Shown one piece after another: positions 41,846-49,962 of a DNA stretch of 64,000 bases. Source of the stretch: JADFMN01 sp964529975 (GTDB taxonomy: Bacteria > Armatimonadota > Fimbriimonadia > Fimbriimonadales > Fimbriimonadaceae); NCBI GenBank assembly GCA_964529975.1, contig CAZGXW010000006.1:1-64000 (forward strand), given 5' to 3'. The position numbers and the translations under genes are program-made. Within the stretch, counting starts at the first letter, position 1, and every line of letters starts with the position of its first letter. Under the pieces are notes generated by a model. That model was not told where the DNA came from, ran no database searches, and saw only the letters and a list, made by a program, of their open reading frames with translations.

Positions 41846-42826
41846 GTGGGCATCGGTCTTTGTGCGCTCGCTCTTGCGCTCCAGCCACAACTGTCCTTCG
41901 CGAGCGGTAAGTTCACCATCAAGGACGGCGACGACACGCTCACGGTACCACTATTCGCCGCCGAGCCGGAACCCGTCTTTCGAGGCACCACGCTCGATCT
42001 GCGCGTGGACGGGGTTCTCGTCACGTTCGACGACAAGGGTCTTGGGATCCGGTACGGCAACAGGGGCGGCTATACGCGATTGGCGTACATGCCTGACAAT
42101 CCCGCTCTCTTCGATTCTGAGGAGTCTTCTCGCATCGCGGCGCTCGTCGCTAGCGGCGAGCGTTCAAAGTCGGTCAGCGCGGTCTCCGGGTTCGAAGTCG
42201 TCGATGACCGCATCTTTCTCCTGCTGCGATGGGACGACAAGGCAAACAAGCCCTGGTTGGAGGTCCTTGTCGACCTCGATACGAGTGGAGACGCGCCGAA
42301 GGTCAACTACCTCGGGCGTTTCGGCGGCTTCAGTTACGCCCAGGGCAAGGTGAGCGACGAACTTCATTCCCACTCGACCCGTTTGTTCTCGCCTGTCCGC
42401 GCCGCGCTCGGGTTGGGCCTCGGTTCGTACGACATTCCGACGTCGACTTCGAAGTTCGTCAATCTGGGTCCGCACGTCGAAGTCGTGCGCAAGTTCGGCG
42501 CGCGATTCTACACGCTGACGTCAACATCCTACGGGCTGAAGCAAGTCGGGGTCATCGACCCAATCTCGGAGCGGATGCGTACCGTCATGGAGACCCGAGG
42601 CGAGATCGTGCCGTCTGCACTGACCTCGGCCTTGATTGTGAAGGAGAACGGCGTGTCGTCATTGTTCGCGTTCGTCTCCGGGTCGCGCTTCCAACTTCCT
42701 GCGGACTATGGCTGTGCGCAGACGCCGTACGGCGTGCTGGTCTGGTCGCCGAAGGCAGGCCCGAAGGAGGCAAGCCTGCTCGAGACCGACGGCTTCTCTG
42801 CGATCACCGTGTGGAAGCGGCGCTAG
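41846..42826 (+). CDS. secreted protein of unknown function
   Basis: A 326-residue protein with a signal peptide (GIGLCALALALQPQLSFAS, cleavage near FAS). The mature part is beta-rich: TLDLRVDGVLVTFDDKGLGI, FLLLRWDDKANKPWLEVLVD, SVSAVSGFEVVDDR. The repeating strand pattern suggests a beta-propeller or sandwich, but no known repeat signature is seen. Start GTG 41846 is supported by CATACT 6 nt upstream. The stop overlaps convergent Gfo/Idh/MocA by 4 bp. Confidence 0.65.
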   Translation: MGIGLCALALALQPQLSFASGKFTIKDGDDTLTVPLFAAEPEPVFRGTTLDLRVDGVLVTFDDKGLGIRYGNRGGYTRLAYMPDNPALFDSEESSRIAALVASGERSKSVSAVSGFEVVDDRIFLLLRWDDKANKPWLEVLVDLDTSGDAPKVNYLGRFGGFSYAQGKVSDELHSHSTRLFSPVRAALGLGLGSYDIPTSTSKFVNLGPHVEVVRKFGARFYTLTSTSYGLKQVGVIDPISERMRTVMETRGEIVPSALTSALIVKENGVSSLFAFVSGSRFQLPADYGCAQTPYGVLVWSPKAGPKEASLLETDGFSAITVWKRR

Positions 42827-43812
42827 GCCGTCACTCTTTCTGCAAGCATCACTGGCTGGCCTATTCGCGCGCTCTCGTATCCCGCGATGGCGACCGCCGA
42901 GGCAGCAAGTCCGTCTTCCATCGTGACCCTCGGCCTGGTTCCATTGACGGAGCCCAGAAAGTCGTCGACCATCGCAACATCTAGATTGGAACCAAAGCCC
43001 AACAGCCCGTGGGCACCGCTCTCGTTTCCGTACCAGTCGGCCGCTTGAATGAAGAGGTCGAGTTCGATCACGCCTTTCTCCCCGACGATCTTCATCGTGA
43101 CATCGCCCCAAGTCTTGTAACTTGCGGGGCGCGACCACGAGGCGTCGAGGCTGGCAAACGCGCCACTTGGATAGGAGATCGTCAGCATTGCCGTGTCGTC
43201 GAAGCCTCCTCCGTACATGTTGTTGCCGGTGAACGCGTGGACGCTCTGCGCCTCCTCGCCCAAAAGCCGTCGCAACAGGTCGGCGACGTGGACGACGTGG
43301 TCGATCATCGCCCCACCGCCTGACTTGGCCGGATCAGAGAACCACCCGCCTGGGCACTTCCCGTGGTTGGTCGCGCAGACGGAGAGCACTTTCCCGATCT
43401 CGCCGCCCTCGACTTTCGCCATCGCGCTCTCAAAGGCAGGCGAATATGGACACGGCAGGGCCGTCATCAAGAGGACTCCCGAGGTCTCGACAGCCTCGCG
43501 AATTCGTCTCGCTTGGCTCTCGTTCGCCGCAAGGGGCTTTTCGCACAAGATCGCCTTCCCCTTGGCCGATGCTGCCTCGACCAAGTCGGCGTGGTCCAGG
43601 TTCTCGCCGGCAATCACCACCGCGTCGCAGGCCGCGATCAACGCGTCTCTCTCCCACGGCGCGCACCCATGGCTCTCTGCAAACGACTCTCGTAGCGCAG
43701 TGTCCTTGTCCCAAAACCCGAGCAACTCTGCCTCGGATGACGCCTTCAGGCAGTGCACATAACTGGGTGCATGGACGTGGGCGACGCCGAGCATCCCGAC
43801 CTTCGTGGGCAT
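42823..43812 (-). CDS. Gfo/Idh/MocA family oxidoreductase
   Basis: A 329-residue NAD(P)-dependent sugar or inositol dehydrogenase-like protein. Rossmann start KVGMLGVAHVHAPSYVHCLK, then the family's EKPLA (LCEKPLAANESQARRI), and the C-terminal substrate domain with GGGAMIDHVVHVADLLRRLL. The first glycine loop is atypical (GVAHVHAP, as in the VAHVHA subgroup). Substrate unknown. It lies 3 bp after tsaE on the other side, so both may be on one leftward transcript. Confidence 0.9.
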   Translation of the reverse strand: MPTKVGMLGVAHVHAPSYVHCLKASSEAELLGFWDKDTALRESFAESHGCAPWERDALIAACDAVVIAGENLDHADLVEAASAKGKAILCEKPLAANESQARRIREAVETSGVLLMTALPCPYSPAFESAMAKVEGGEIGKVLSVCATNHGKCPGGWFSDPAKSGGGAMIDHVVHVADLLRRLLGEEAQSVHAFTGNNMYGGGFDDTAMLTISYPSGAFASLDASWSRPASYKTWGDVTMKIVGEKGVIELDLFIQAADWYGNESGAHGLLGFGSNLDVAMVDDFLGSVNGTRPRVTMEDGLAASAVAIAGYESARIGQPVMLAERVTA

Positions 43813-43815
43813 ACC

Positions 43816-44253
43816 TCAGTATGGCGAATCAGGAGGGATAACGAGAGCCGAGCGGCCGGCACCTGCGAAGGTCAGATCGATCCTCCAAGCCCGCCTTTCA
43901 TCGACGAGCCCTTGCGCGCGGTCGGGCCACTCGATCAAGCACACATGGGACTCAAGATAGTCTTCAAGACCGATCCCGCGATGCGACGTGACCCTGTAAA
44001 GATCCGCGTGCATGACGGGCGGGCTTGTGTCAAACGTCTGGACGAGGTTGAACGTGGGCGAACGGACCGGCCCGACATGCCCCAATGCTTCCAGGAGGCC
44101 GCGGACGAGCGTCGTCTTGCCAGCCCCGAGTTCGCCGCTCAATAGCACGACGTCGCCCTGCCTCAGCCTTTCGGCCAGGCTTGCCCCGAGCGCCCGCGTG
44201 GCGGACTCGTCCGGAAGTGTGACGGGTTCGATGCGACAATGATGGACTACCAG
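43816..44253 (-). CDS. tsaE: tRNA threonylcarbamoyladenosine synthesis ATPase TsaE
   Basis: About 145 residues. TsaE powers t6A37 tRNA modification with TsaB and TsaD. Walker A GELGAGKTTLVRGLLEALG, RSPTFNLVQ, HADLYRVTS, and IEWPDRAQG are diagnostic. The start is uncertain: homology with E. coli TsaE begins at PVTLPDESATRALG, yet no ATG, GTG or TTG is in frame between it and the rimO promoter region. The coordinate given uses a CTG. An ATG at 44559 would overlap divergent rimO by 257 bp. Confidence 0.85.
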   Translation of the reverse strand: MVVHHCRIEPVTLPDESATRALGASLAERLRQGDVVLLSGELGAGKTTLVRGLLEALGHVGPVRSPTFNLVQTFDTSPPVMHADLYRVTSHRGIGLEDYLESHVCLIEWPDRAQGLVDERRAWRIDLTFAGAGRSALVIPPDSPY

Positions 44254-44286
44254 GGCTAGATCGCACGGCCTTTCCGCCGACTGCCA

Positions 44287-44292
44287 TACTTT
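44287..44292 (+). promoter_or_regulatory. -10 element of rimO
   Basis: TACTTT, 10 nt before the ATG at 44303. The in-frame TTG at 44291 overlaps it and is less likely as a start. Confidence 0.4.
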
Positions 44293-44302
44293 GAACCCAG
44301 GA

Positions 44303-45682
44303 ATGCCCGAGCAGAAGCCCAAGAACGTGCGGATCGTGACCCTCGGCTGTGCCAAGAACGAAGTGGACAGCGAGGAGATCGCTGGCGTTCTTCGCAATGC
44401 GGGTTGGTCTGTGGACGGCTCGGAAGACGCTGAACTCACGGTGATCAACACCTGCGGGTTCCTCGAAAGCGCCAAGAGGGAGTCGATCGAGGCGATCAAG
44501 GCGGCCGTCGCGGCCAAGAAGGGTCGAGTGGTGGTCGCAGGGTGCCTGGCCCAGCGCATGGGGGCAGAACTCCAGCGGCTCGCGCCCGGGGCAGACGCCT
44601 ATGTCGGCGTCGGGCAGATGGCGCGCTTCGGGGAGATTGCTTCTTCTGTCTTTGGTCGCGAGGGATCGGTCGTCGACGTCGAGCCGCCGCACCACAGATG
44701 GGCGGACGTTCAAACGAGGGCGCGCACAGGCCGGCCCTGGAGCGCGTACCTCAAAGTCAGCGAAGGCTGCGACCACAAGTGTACGTTCTGCACCATCCCC
44801 TCTTTCCGAGGACCTCACGCGAGCAAGCCACTTGAACGCGTCGTCTTAGAAGCTCAACACCTGGCGCGAACCGGTGCGAAGGAGATCAACCTGATCGCGC
44901 AGGACGTGACGCAGTACGGCTACGACCTGTACAAGGAGTTCACTCTCCCTCGGTTGTTGCGCGAACTGAACGCAGTCGAAGGGATCGAGTGGGTTCGGAT
45001 GCTGTACTTCTATCCCAACCGCCTGACCGACGAGGTCATCGCAGCAATGGCAGAGTGCGAGAAAGTCGTCGAGTACGTCGACATCCCGCTGCAGCACACG
45101 CACCCGGACGTCTTGCGACGGATGAAGAGACCCTGGGACGGTGATCGGTATCTCGGCTTGGTCGAAAAACTCAGGAGCGCGATGCCGGACGTGGCGGTGC
45201 GCACGACCTTCATCGTCGGCTTCCCCGGCGAGACGGACGCCGAGTTCGCACACATGCTCGACTTCGTGAACACAGCGCGGCTAGACCGCGTGGGCGCGTT
45301 CACCTTCAGCCGCGAGCCGGGCACGCCCGCGCACGACATGCCGGGGCAAGTGCCGCTGAAGGTCAAACAGGAGCGCTACGATCGCCTGATGCGCACGCAA
45401 CAGTCAATCTCGCTTGGCAAGAGCAAGTCATGGGAGGGTCGCACTTTGCGCGTCCTCGTCGACGAGTGCAAGGACGGCTGGGTGGCGGGGCGCTCGTTCC
45501 GCGACGCGCCAGAGATCGACGGGTGGGTCTATGCACGAGGAAACGCCAACCCTGGCGACTTCGTAGACGTGCAGGTGACCGAAGGCCGCGAACACGACCT
45601 CTATGGACACATGGCGGGGGTCGAGGCTCCCAAGCGGCAAGTCCGCTCGCTCCAGATGGCGCCCCTACGACAAGCCCAGTGA
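44303..45682 (+). CDS. rimO: ribosomal protein S12 methylthiotransferase
   Basis: A 459-residue radical SAM enzyme with two 4Fe-4S clusters that methylthiolates Asp of ribosomal protein S12. The N-terminal cluster Cys lie in VTLGCAKNEVDSEE, NTCGFLESAKRESI and VAGCLAQRM. The radical SAM motif is CDHKCTFC. The C-terminal ~65 residues form a TRAM domain (LRVLVDECKDGWVAGRSF). The NTCGFLESAK pattern favours RimO over MiaB. Confidence 0.94.
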   Translation: MPEQKPKNVRIVTLGCAKNEVDSEEIAGVLRNAGWSVDGSEDAELTVINTCGFLESAKRESIEAIKAAVAAKKGRVVVAGCLAQRMGAELQRLAPGADAYVGVGQMARFGEIASSVFGREGSVVDVEPPHHRWADVQTRARTGRPWSAYLKVSEGCDHKCTFCTIPSFRGPHASKPLERVVLEAQHLARTGAKEINLIAQDVTQYGYDLYKEFTLPRLLRELNAVEGIEWVRMLYFYPNRLTDEVIAAMAECEKVVEYVDIPLQHTHPDVLRRMKRPWDGDRYLGLVEKLRSAMPDVAVRTTFIVGFPGETDAEFAHMLDFVNTARLDRVGAFTFSREPGTPAHDMPGQVPLKVKQERYDRLMRTQQSISLGKSKSWEGRTLRVLVDECKDGWVAGRSFRDAPEIDGWVYARGNANPGDFVDVQVTEGREHDLYGHMAGVEAPKRQVRSLQMAPLRQAQ

Positions 45683-45695
45683 CGAAGAGACTGCC

Positions 45696-46469
45696 ATGAG
45701 CGAACCGACCGTTCCCGTCTCCACCGAGAAACTGAACGAGTTCCTGCGGTCGAAGGCGGACCTCGTCCGGCCCGCGAAGGAGGCCGACTCGTGCACGACT
45801 GCAGGGTGCTTCATCCCATTGGGGATCGGAGCGTCGCTCGGTGGGTGGATGGCCGACTTGACTTGGCTCGCGGGCGCTGGCATCGCGGTGCTCATGATCG
45901 GTGTGATCGCCGCCGTCGTCGCGAGCGGACGCGCAAAGCAGAAGCAGGCGCAGGCGCACTTGAAGCAGGAGCACGTCGACGGTGTACTCGGCGACTTTGT
46001 GTGGCTGTTCGACCAGCGCACGCTGGCGACTCGAGTCCATCCGCGCGCTCTGCCTCTGCTCGAAGCGTGTGCCGGTGCCCGCTCACAAGCGATCGCGTCG
46101 CTCGAGACCGAAGTCTGGAAAGAGCGGGCGAAGGACGCGAACTGGGCACAGATCAGAACGTCGGCGATCGAAGCGGCAGAAGGTGCGATGCTCGACGCGC
46201 TGACCGCTTCGCGCGATCTCGTGCGTACAAAGGGGATGAAGCAAGCGGTGTTCACGGCGCGGTGCGCCGATGAGACGTACGGTTCCGATGCTCTTGCGCG
46301 TCTGGAGACGATCAAGCACGACTTGGAGGAACTCGCAGGTCGCGTGAAGGTGGAGGTCAGTGCTCCTGAGCCGGAGCAGTCCTCGATCCGCAAAGTGCTT
46401 TCCGATCTACACGAGGTGCACGTCGCGACCGCTGAGCTGGACGGCGAAGTGACGCGGATACAGGAGTGA
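45696..46469 (+). CDS. hypothetical membrane protein
   Basis: A 257-residue protein starting MSEPTVPVSTEKLNEFLRSK. Two membrane segments at about residues 38-80 (FIPLGIGASLGGWMADLTWL, then GAGIAVLMIGVIAAVVASG) precede a ~175-residue charged helical domain (LEACAGARSQAIASLETEVW, then LARLETIKHDLEELAGRVKV). No family recognised. It starts 13 bp after rimO and likely shares its transcript; an in-frame ATG inside rimO is less likely. Confidence 0.65.
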   Translation: MSEPTVPVSTEKLNEFLRSKADLVRPAKEADSCTTAGCFIPLGIGASLGGWMADLTWLAGAGIAVLMIGVIAAVVASGRAKQKQAQAHLKQEHVDGVLGDFVWLFDQRTLATRVHPRALPLLEACAGARSQAIASLETEVWKERAKDANWAQIRTSAIEAAEGAMLDALTASRDLVRTKGMKQAVFTARCADETYGSDALARLETIKHDLEELAGRVKVEVSAPEPEQSSIRKVLSDLHEVHVATAELDGEVTRIQE

Positions 46470-46471
46470 CT

Positions 46472-47710
46472 CTACTGCGTTGCTGCAGCCTCACCCGCGA
46501 CGTATCCCGTCGAGAACGCGGCCTGGAGGTTGTAGCCGCCGACGGGGCCGGCGATGTCGAGCGCCTCGCCGCACACGAACAACCCAGGGCACTTGTGGGA
46601 GCGCATCGTCTGCGGGTCCACCTCGTCCAGCGCGATCCCGCCCGCGACGACCTCGCCCTTCGTCAGCATCGGGTCGCTGACCTCGCCAATGCGCCAGCCC
46701 TTCAGGCACTCGACCAGTTTGTTGCGGTGCGCGCGAGTGAGTTGGTTGAACTCGGTCTCGTTCGCGATTCCCGCATCTTGCATCAAGGCATCGATCAACC
46801 GGTCAGGAACGAACTCTGAGACAAACGTGGCCACGCGCCGTTTCGGGTGCTTCGTCGCATAGTCGACGATCCCCTGAGTCAGCGATTCGAACGTTCGGTC
46901 AGGAAGCAGATCGGCCTCGAGGACGACCTTTCCGTGTTCCATCGCCTCGGCGACCTCGCGACTGATCCCTAGCGCCGTCGGTCCGCTGATCCCGAAATGT
47001 GTAAACAGAAGGTCGTCGCGCCAACGTGCGACCTCCTTCCCGCTCTGGCGCGCCTTCAGCACACAATCGCGCAACGCCACACCGCTGTACTCGCGCCACT
47101 TCGTCTCGTGCAGGGCGAGCGGCGAGAGAGCTGCGCGAACCTTGACAATCGTGTGGCCAAGCGATACCGCCCAGGGATAAGCGTCGCCGGTGGTACCGGA
47201 CTTGGGGTACGACGATCCGCCGACCGCGAGAACAACGCGGCGGGTTTCTATTCTCGAGCTTGGTGTCCGCACCGCTGAGGCACCGTCATCGTCGCGCTCG
47301 ATGCCAATGACGGGCGTGTTGAGTCGCGTCTCGACACCGACTTCATCGAGACGCTGCCGCAGGATATGCACGACGTCCTTCGCGGTCTGGTCGACGGGGA
47401 ACACACGCCCGTTGTCGCGTGTGTGCACGCGCAGCCCCTTCTCGGTCAAGAACCCGACCGCTTGATCGTTGGTCCAGCGGTACATCGAGGGCCGCAGGAA
47501 CCGCGCCTCATTTGGGCGGAACTCGCGCAAGACCTCCTCGATCGGCCCGGCGTGGGTGATGTTGCACTTGCCGCCGCCGGAGATGAGGATCTTGGTACCG
47601 ATGCGCTCGGTCTTCTCGAGAAGCAACACTCGCGCGCCGAGTTGTGCCGCGCGATAGGCGGCCATGATGCCCGCCGCTCCTGCCCCGATGACGATGACAG
47701 TCCCGCTCAT
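46472..47710 (-). CDS. BaiN/HI0933-type NAD(P)/FAD-dependent oxidoreductase
   Basis: A 412-residue flavoprotein. MSGTVIVIGAGAAGIMAAYR is the FAD dinucleotide loop; ISGGGKCNITHAG and RVFPVDQTAKDVV are the HI0933 family signatures. GLFVCGEALDIAGPVGGYNL closes the FAD site. Physiological substrate unknown. The start is set at 47710; an in-frame ATG at 47722 lies inside the palindromic mini-element. Confidence 0.9.
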   Translation of the reverse strand: MSGTVIVIGAGAAGIMAAYRAAQLGARVLLLEKTERIGTKILISGGGKCNITHAGPIEEVLREFRPNEARFLRPSMYRWTNDQAVGFLTEKGLRVHTRDNGRVFPVDQTAKDVVHILRQRLDEVGVETRLNTPVIGIERDDDGASAVRTPSSRIETRRVVLAVGGSSYPKSGTTGDAYPWAVSLGHTIVKVRAALSPLALHETKWREYSGVALRDCVLKARQSGKEVARWRDDLLFTHFGISGPTALGISREVAEAMEHGKVVLEADLLPDRTFESLTQGIVDYATKHPKRRVATFVSEFVPDRLIDALMQDAGIANETEFNQLTRAHRNKLVECLKGWRIGEVSDPMLTKGEVVAGGIALDEVDPQTMRSHKCPGLFVCGEALDIAGPVGGYNLQAAFSTGYVAGEAAATQ

Positions 47711-47714
47711 ACGC

Positions 47715-47748
47715 ACCCCCACCCTAACCCTCCCCCAAGGGGGAGGGT
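47715..47748. repeat. palindromic mini-element, copy D (intergenic)
   Basis: Contains CCCTCCCCCAAGGGGGAGGG. Identical over 33 nt to the ubiD copy at 3589-3621. It sits between the GNAT stop (47754) and the BaiN-type ATG (47710), filling nearly the whole gap. Confidence 0.88.
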
Positions 47749-47753
47749 ACGAA

Positions 47754-48320
47754 TCATCGCTTCGCCACCCAATCGGCGTGGAGTTCGAAGAACCGCTCGC
47801 GCGTCAAGTACGTGCGGACTTTGTCGCGGAACTCGCCGCGCTTCCAAAAGCACTTCGGCAGTCGCCCGTACTCGACGTACCCGGCCTTTTCTTGCATCCG
47901 CTTCGACCGCGCGTTGCCGTCGATGTATTCCGAAGTCAGTAGCCGCAGGCCGAGCACGTGAAAGCAGTACCATGCGCGCAGGATCGCGGCCTCGGTGCCG
48001 AGCCCTTGGTTTCGATCCGAAGGGTCGCCGATGAAACTCCCTGTCAGCGCGGTACCGTGCTTGTGGCTGATCTGGTGGATGCCGGACTGCCCTACGTGGC
48101 GACCGTCGAGAGTCTCGATCGCGAACGTGATGTCGTTGTCGCGCCCGCGCTGGACGCTCTCGAACCACTCCTTCTCAGCGAGCCGCGCCATTGGCTCGTC
48201 GCCGACCGCTAGCCACTCGTTCACCTCGGGGTCGTTGATCCAGCGGTAACAGTTCTCGAAGTGCCGCTCCATGTCGAGGGGCACCAGACGCACGCGCTCG
48301 CTGTGCCAACCGATAGCCAT
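47754..48320 (-). CDS. GNAT family N-acetyltransferase (RimJ/RimL-like)
   Basis: A 188-residue acetyltransferase. SERVRLVPLDMERHFENCYR and WINDPEVNEWLAVGDEPM give a RimL-type start. GSFIGDPSDRNQGLGTEAAI is the acetyl-CoA loop, and the segment around NARSKRMQEKAGYVEYGRLP is typical of this group. CATAAT is 5 nt before the ATG. Substrate unknown. Confidence 0.88.
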   Translation of the reverse strand: MAIGWHSERVRLVPLDMERHFENCYRWINDPEVNEWLAVGDEPMARLAEKEWFESVQRGRDNDITFAIETLDGRHVGQSGIHQISHKHGTALTGSFIGDPSDRNQGLGTEAAILRAWYCFHVLGLRLLTSEYIDGNARSKRMQEKAGYVEYGRLPKCFWKRGEFRDKVRTYLTRERFFELHADWVAKR

Positions 48321-48325
48321 GCGGG

Positions 48326-48331
48326 ATTATG
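48326..48331 (-). promoter_or_regulatory. -10 element of the GNAT gene at 47754
   Basis: CATAAT on the reverse strand, 5 nt before the ATG at 48320. Confidence 0.5.
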
Positions 48332-48388
48332 GACCCCCGATGGTCGCGGGACCAGGCTCAAGTCCGAGGGCAGACCAACCGAAGATCT

Positions 48389-48482
48389 AACTTGTATCTC
48401 CAAACCGCCGTATGGCGGGAACGCAAACGCAAACAAGTTCGCCGGGCCAGCAGCCTCTCCGCTGACCCGGCGTTTTTCTTTT
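48389..48482 (+). ncRNA. candidate structured RNA ending in an intrinsic terminator
   Basis: Outer helix AACTTG (48389-48394) / CAAGTT (48434-48439) encloses the hairpin CCGCC-GTAT-GGCGG and an A-rich segment with two GCAAAC repeats (ACGCAAACGCAAAC). It is followed at once by a 12-bp stem (48440-48451 / 48461-48472, one mismatch) and TTTTTCTTTT. No gene precedes it on this strand, so it looks like a small RNA or a repeat with its own terminator. It matches no riboswitch class that I know well. Confidence 0.45.
48440..48482 (+). terminator. intrinsic terminator of the candidate RNA
   Basis: CGCCGGGCCAGC pairs with GCTGACCCGGCG across a 9-nt loop, followed by TTTTTCTTTT. Confidence 0.85.
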
Positions 48483-48645
48483 CCGGCACGGCCAAAAGAA
48501 AGAGCCGGGTCGCGCTTGGCGGCCCGGCCGTTGGAGGTTTGTCACTCACACTGCTCGTTGCTTGCAACATCTACAACCAGCCGGCGGGCAGGGCAGTTCC
48601 CAGGCTTGGGACCAAGTCCCAGAAAGGCGAATTTGAACCAGGAAC

Positions 48646-49962
48646 TCAGGCTCCCAGCATCGTCCGAGCCAGGTCGACCGAGCGATCGAGACAGTGGGGT
48701 TCGCCTAGGGAGTCCTCGAGTTCGCGAAAGGCCTGGAGGACTTCTGACCGTCTCGCCCCTTCGGCGTCAAGGGCTTCGAGTTCCGTCCGAACCGCCATGG
48801 GGTTCGCCTCGTGCCGGAGGTACTCCTTGAGCAGGGGCCTGTCGAGCAGGATGTTGGGGAGCGAGATGTAGTCGAACTTGGGCTTGCGGATGCGAAACTC
48901 GATCTCCATCACCCAATTGCCGCGGTACATGACCACGCACGGGCATCCGCACAGCGCGGCCTCCAGAGTCGCGGTGCCGCTGCAGACGATCGCGCACCTG
49001 CTCGCTTTGAGGGCCTCGGCGGCACGGTGGACGATTTGCGGCTCGTGGTCGGACCACTTCGCCCACTCGCGCCGCAGCGACGCTTCGTCGGCGTTTGCGG
49101 CAAGGGCGATCGTCACGGGGCCGGCGTGGTCCTTGATCGCCGTCGCGATCACAGGGACGTTGCTCTCGATCTCGTGCTTGCGGCTGCCGGGGAGCACGGC
49201 GACGCCTTCTCGCTTTGGCGGGTCAGGGACTTGCGCGACCATCTCTTTGAGCGGGTGCCCGAAATAGTGAGCGTTCGCGCCCATTTCGTTGAGCATCTCC
49301 GCGCTCCACGGAAACGGCGTCACGATCGCGTCTGTGACGGCAGGCAAGTCGCCGCCCTGCTTGGTCTTGCGCCATGACCCGGGAGGGATGAAGTAGAGCA
49401 CTTTCCAGCCCTTGCTCTTGGCATGCCGCGCGAGTTTGACGTTGATGAACCCGAAGTCGATCGGGATGAACAGGCCCGGGCGTCCTCGGCCGAGTTCTCG
49501 CTTGGCTTTGAGGTAGCCGCTGATCACTCGGGGCGAGACCTTCACCGATTCGACGATGCCCACGGCGCCCCAGTGCGACGAGTCGGCGACGATGCGCGCG
49601 CCTGCGTCACGAAGGCGACGACCTCCGACGGCCTGGAACGAAATGTCTGACTGGAACGACTCCTGGGACAACCGGTTCGAAATGAAGTCGAGCACTTCGC
49701 GAGCCGTCTTGTCTGTCGGAACAGAGATCTTCAAGTCTTCCTCGACGGCCATAGCCAGTTCGACGAGGTCGAGCGAGTCGACGACGAGCGACTCTCGCCG
49801 CAAGAACTCATAGAGTTTCTCCTCCGAGTCGATAGACTCGTCGTGCCTCAGTTCCGCGAGTTTCTGTCGAAAGTAACTGAATGCTTCTGGCTGCAGCCTC
49901 CTCAGCAGCTCAGCGGCATAGGCGTCGCCGGAGGCCTCGCCTGCGCTGAAGAACACCCTCAT
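48646..49962 (-). CDS. lpxB: lipid A disaccharide synthase with inserted acyl carrier protein domain
   Basis: A 438-residue protein; normal LpxB is about 360-390. LpxB joins UDP-2,3-diacylglucosamine and lipid X. Its start FFSAGEASGDAYAAELLRRL and the rest (FQAVGGRRLRDAGARIV, YFIPPGSWRKTKQGGD, GHPLKEMVAQVP, AVLPGSRKHEIESNVPV, VCSGTATLEAALCGCPCV, SLPNILLDRPLLKEYL) are normal. Between them, residues ~24-104 are an acyl carrier protein fold: LYEFLRRESLVVDSLDLVEL, then AMAVEEDLKISVPTDKTARE, then VLDFISNRL. Ser63 in the DSL motif is the expected phosphopantetheine site. Overlaps lpxA by 4 bp. The frame is continuous, so this is not a visible frameshift artefact. Confidence 0.9.
   Translation of the reverse strand: MRVFFSAGEASGDAYAAELLRRLQPEAFSYFRQKLAELRHDESIDSEEKLYEFLRRESLVVDSLDLVELAMAVEEDLKISVPTDKTAREVLDFISNRLSQESFQSDISFQAVGGRRLRDAGARIVADSSHWGAVGIVESVKVSPRVISGYLKAKRELGRGRPGLFIPIDFGFINVKLARHAKSKGWKVLYFIPPGSWRKTKQGGDLPAVTDAIVTPFPWSAEMLNEMGANAHYFGHPLKEMVAQVPDPPKREGVAVLPGSRKHEIESNVPVIATAIKDHAGPVTIALAANADEASLRREWAKWSDHEPQIVHRAAEALKASRCAIVCSGTATLEAALCGCPCVVMYRGNWVMEIEFRIRKPKFDYISLPNILLDRPLLKEYLRHEANPMAVRTELEALDAEGARRSEVLQAFRELEDSLGEPHCLDRSVDLARTMLGA

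Larger units (their letters stand above)
48321..48645. other. 325-bp non-coding region rich in hairpins
   Basis: No supportable gene. It holds the GNAT promoter, a hairpin array with an intrinsic terminator pointing right (48389-48482), a GCCGGG/CCCGGC hairpin (48504-48528), and TGGGAC/GTCCCA (48607-48621) enclosed by AGTTCC/GGAACT just beyond the lpxB stop. Open frames that cross it have no start signal or recognisable protein. Confidence 0.7.

Noticed and set aside
47711..47722. ATG at 47722 as the start of the BaiN-type flavoprotein
   Set aside because: It lies within the mobile palindromic element; the FAD loop begins right after the ATG at 47710.
48400..48440. c-di-GMP (GEMM) riboswitch, from AAACC-hairpin-GGGAACGCAAA
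   Set aside because: The second helix and the conserved downstream segment of GEMM-I are missing, and no gene follows on that strand.
48610..48645. tRNA-like T-arm (GGTTCAAATTC on the reverse strand)
   Set aside because: No acceptor, D or anticodon arms can be folded around it.
48329..48871. 180-residue rightward open frame across the hairpin region
   Set aside because: It runs through a terminator and then antisense into lpxB, with no protein-like composition.
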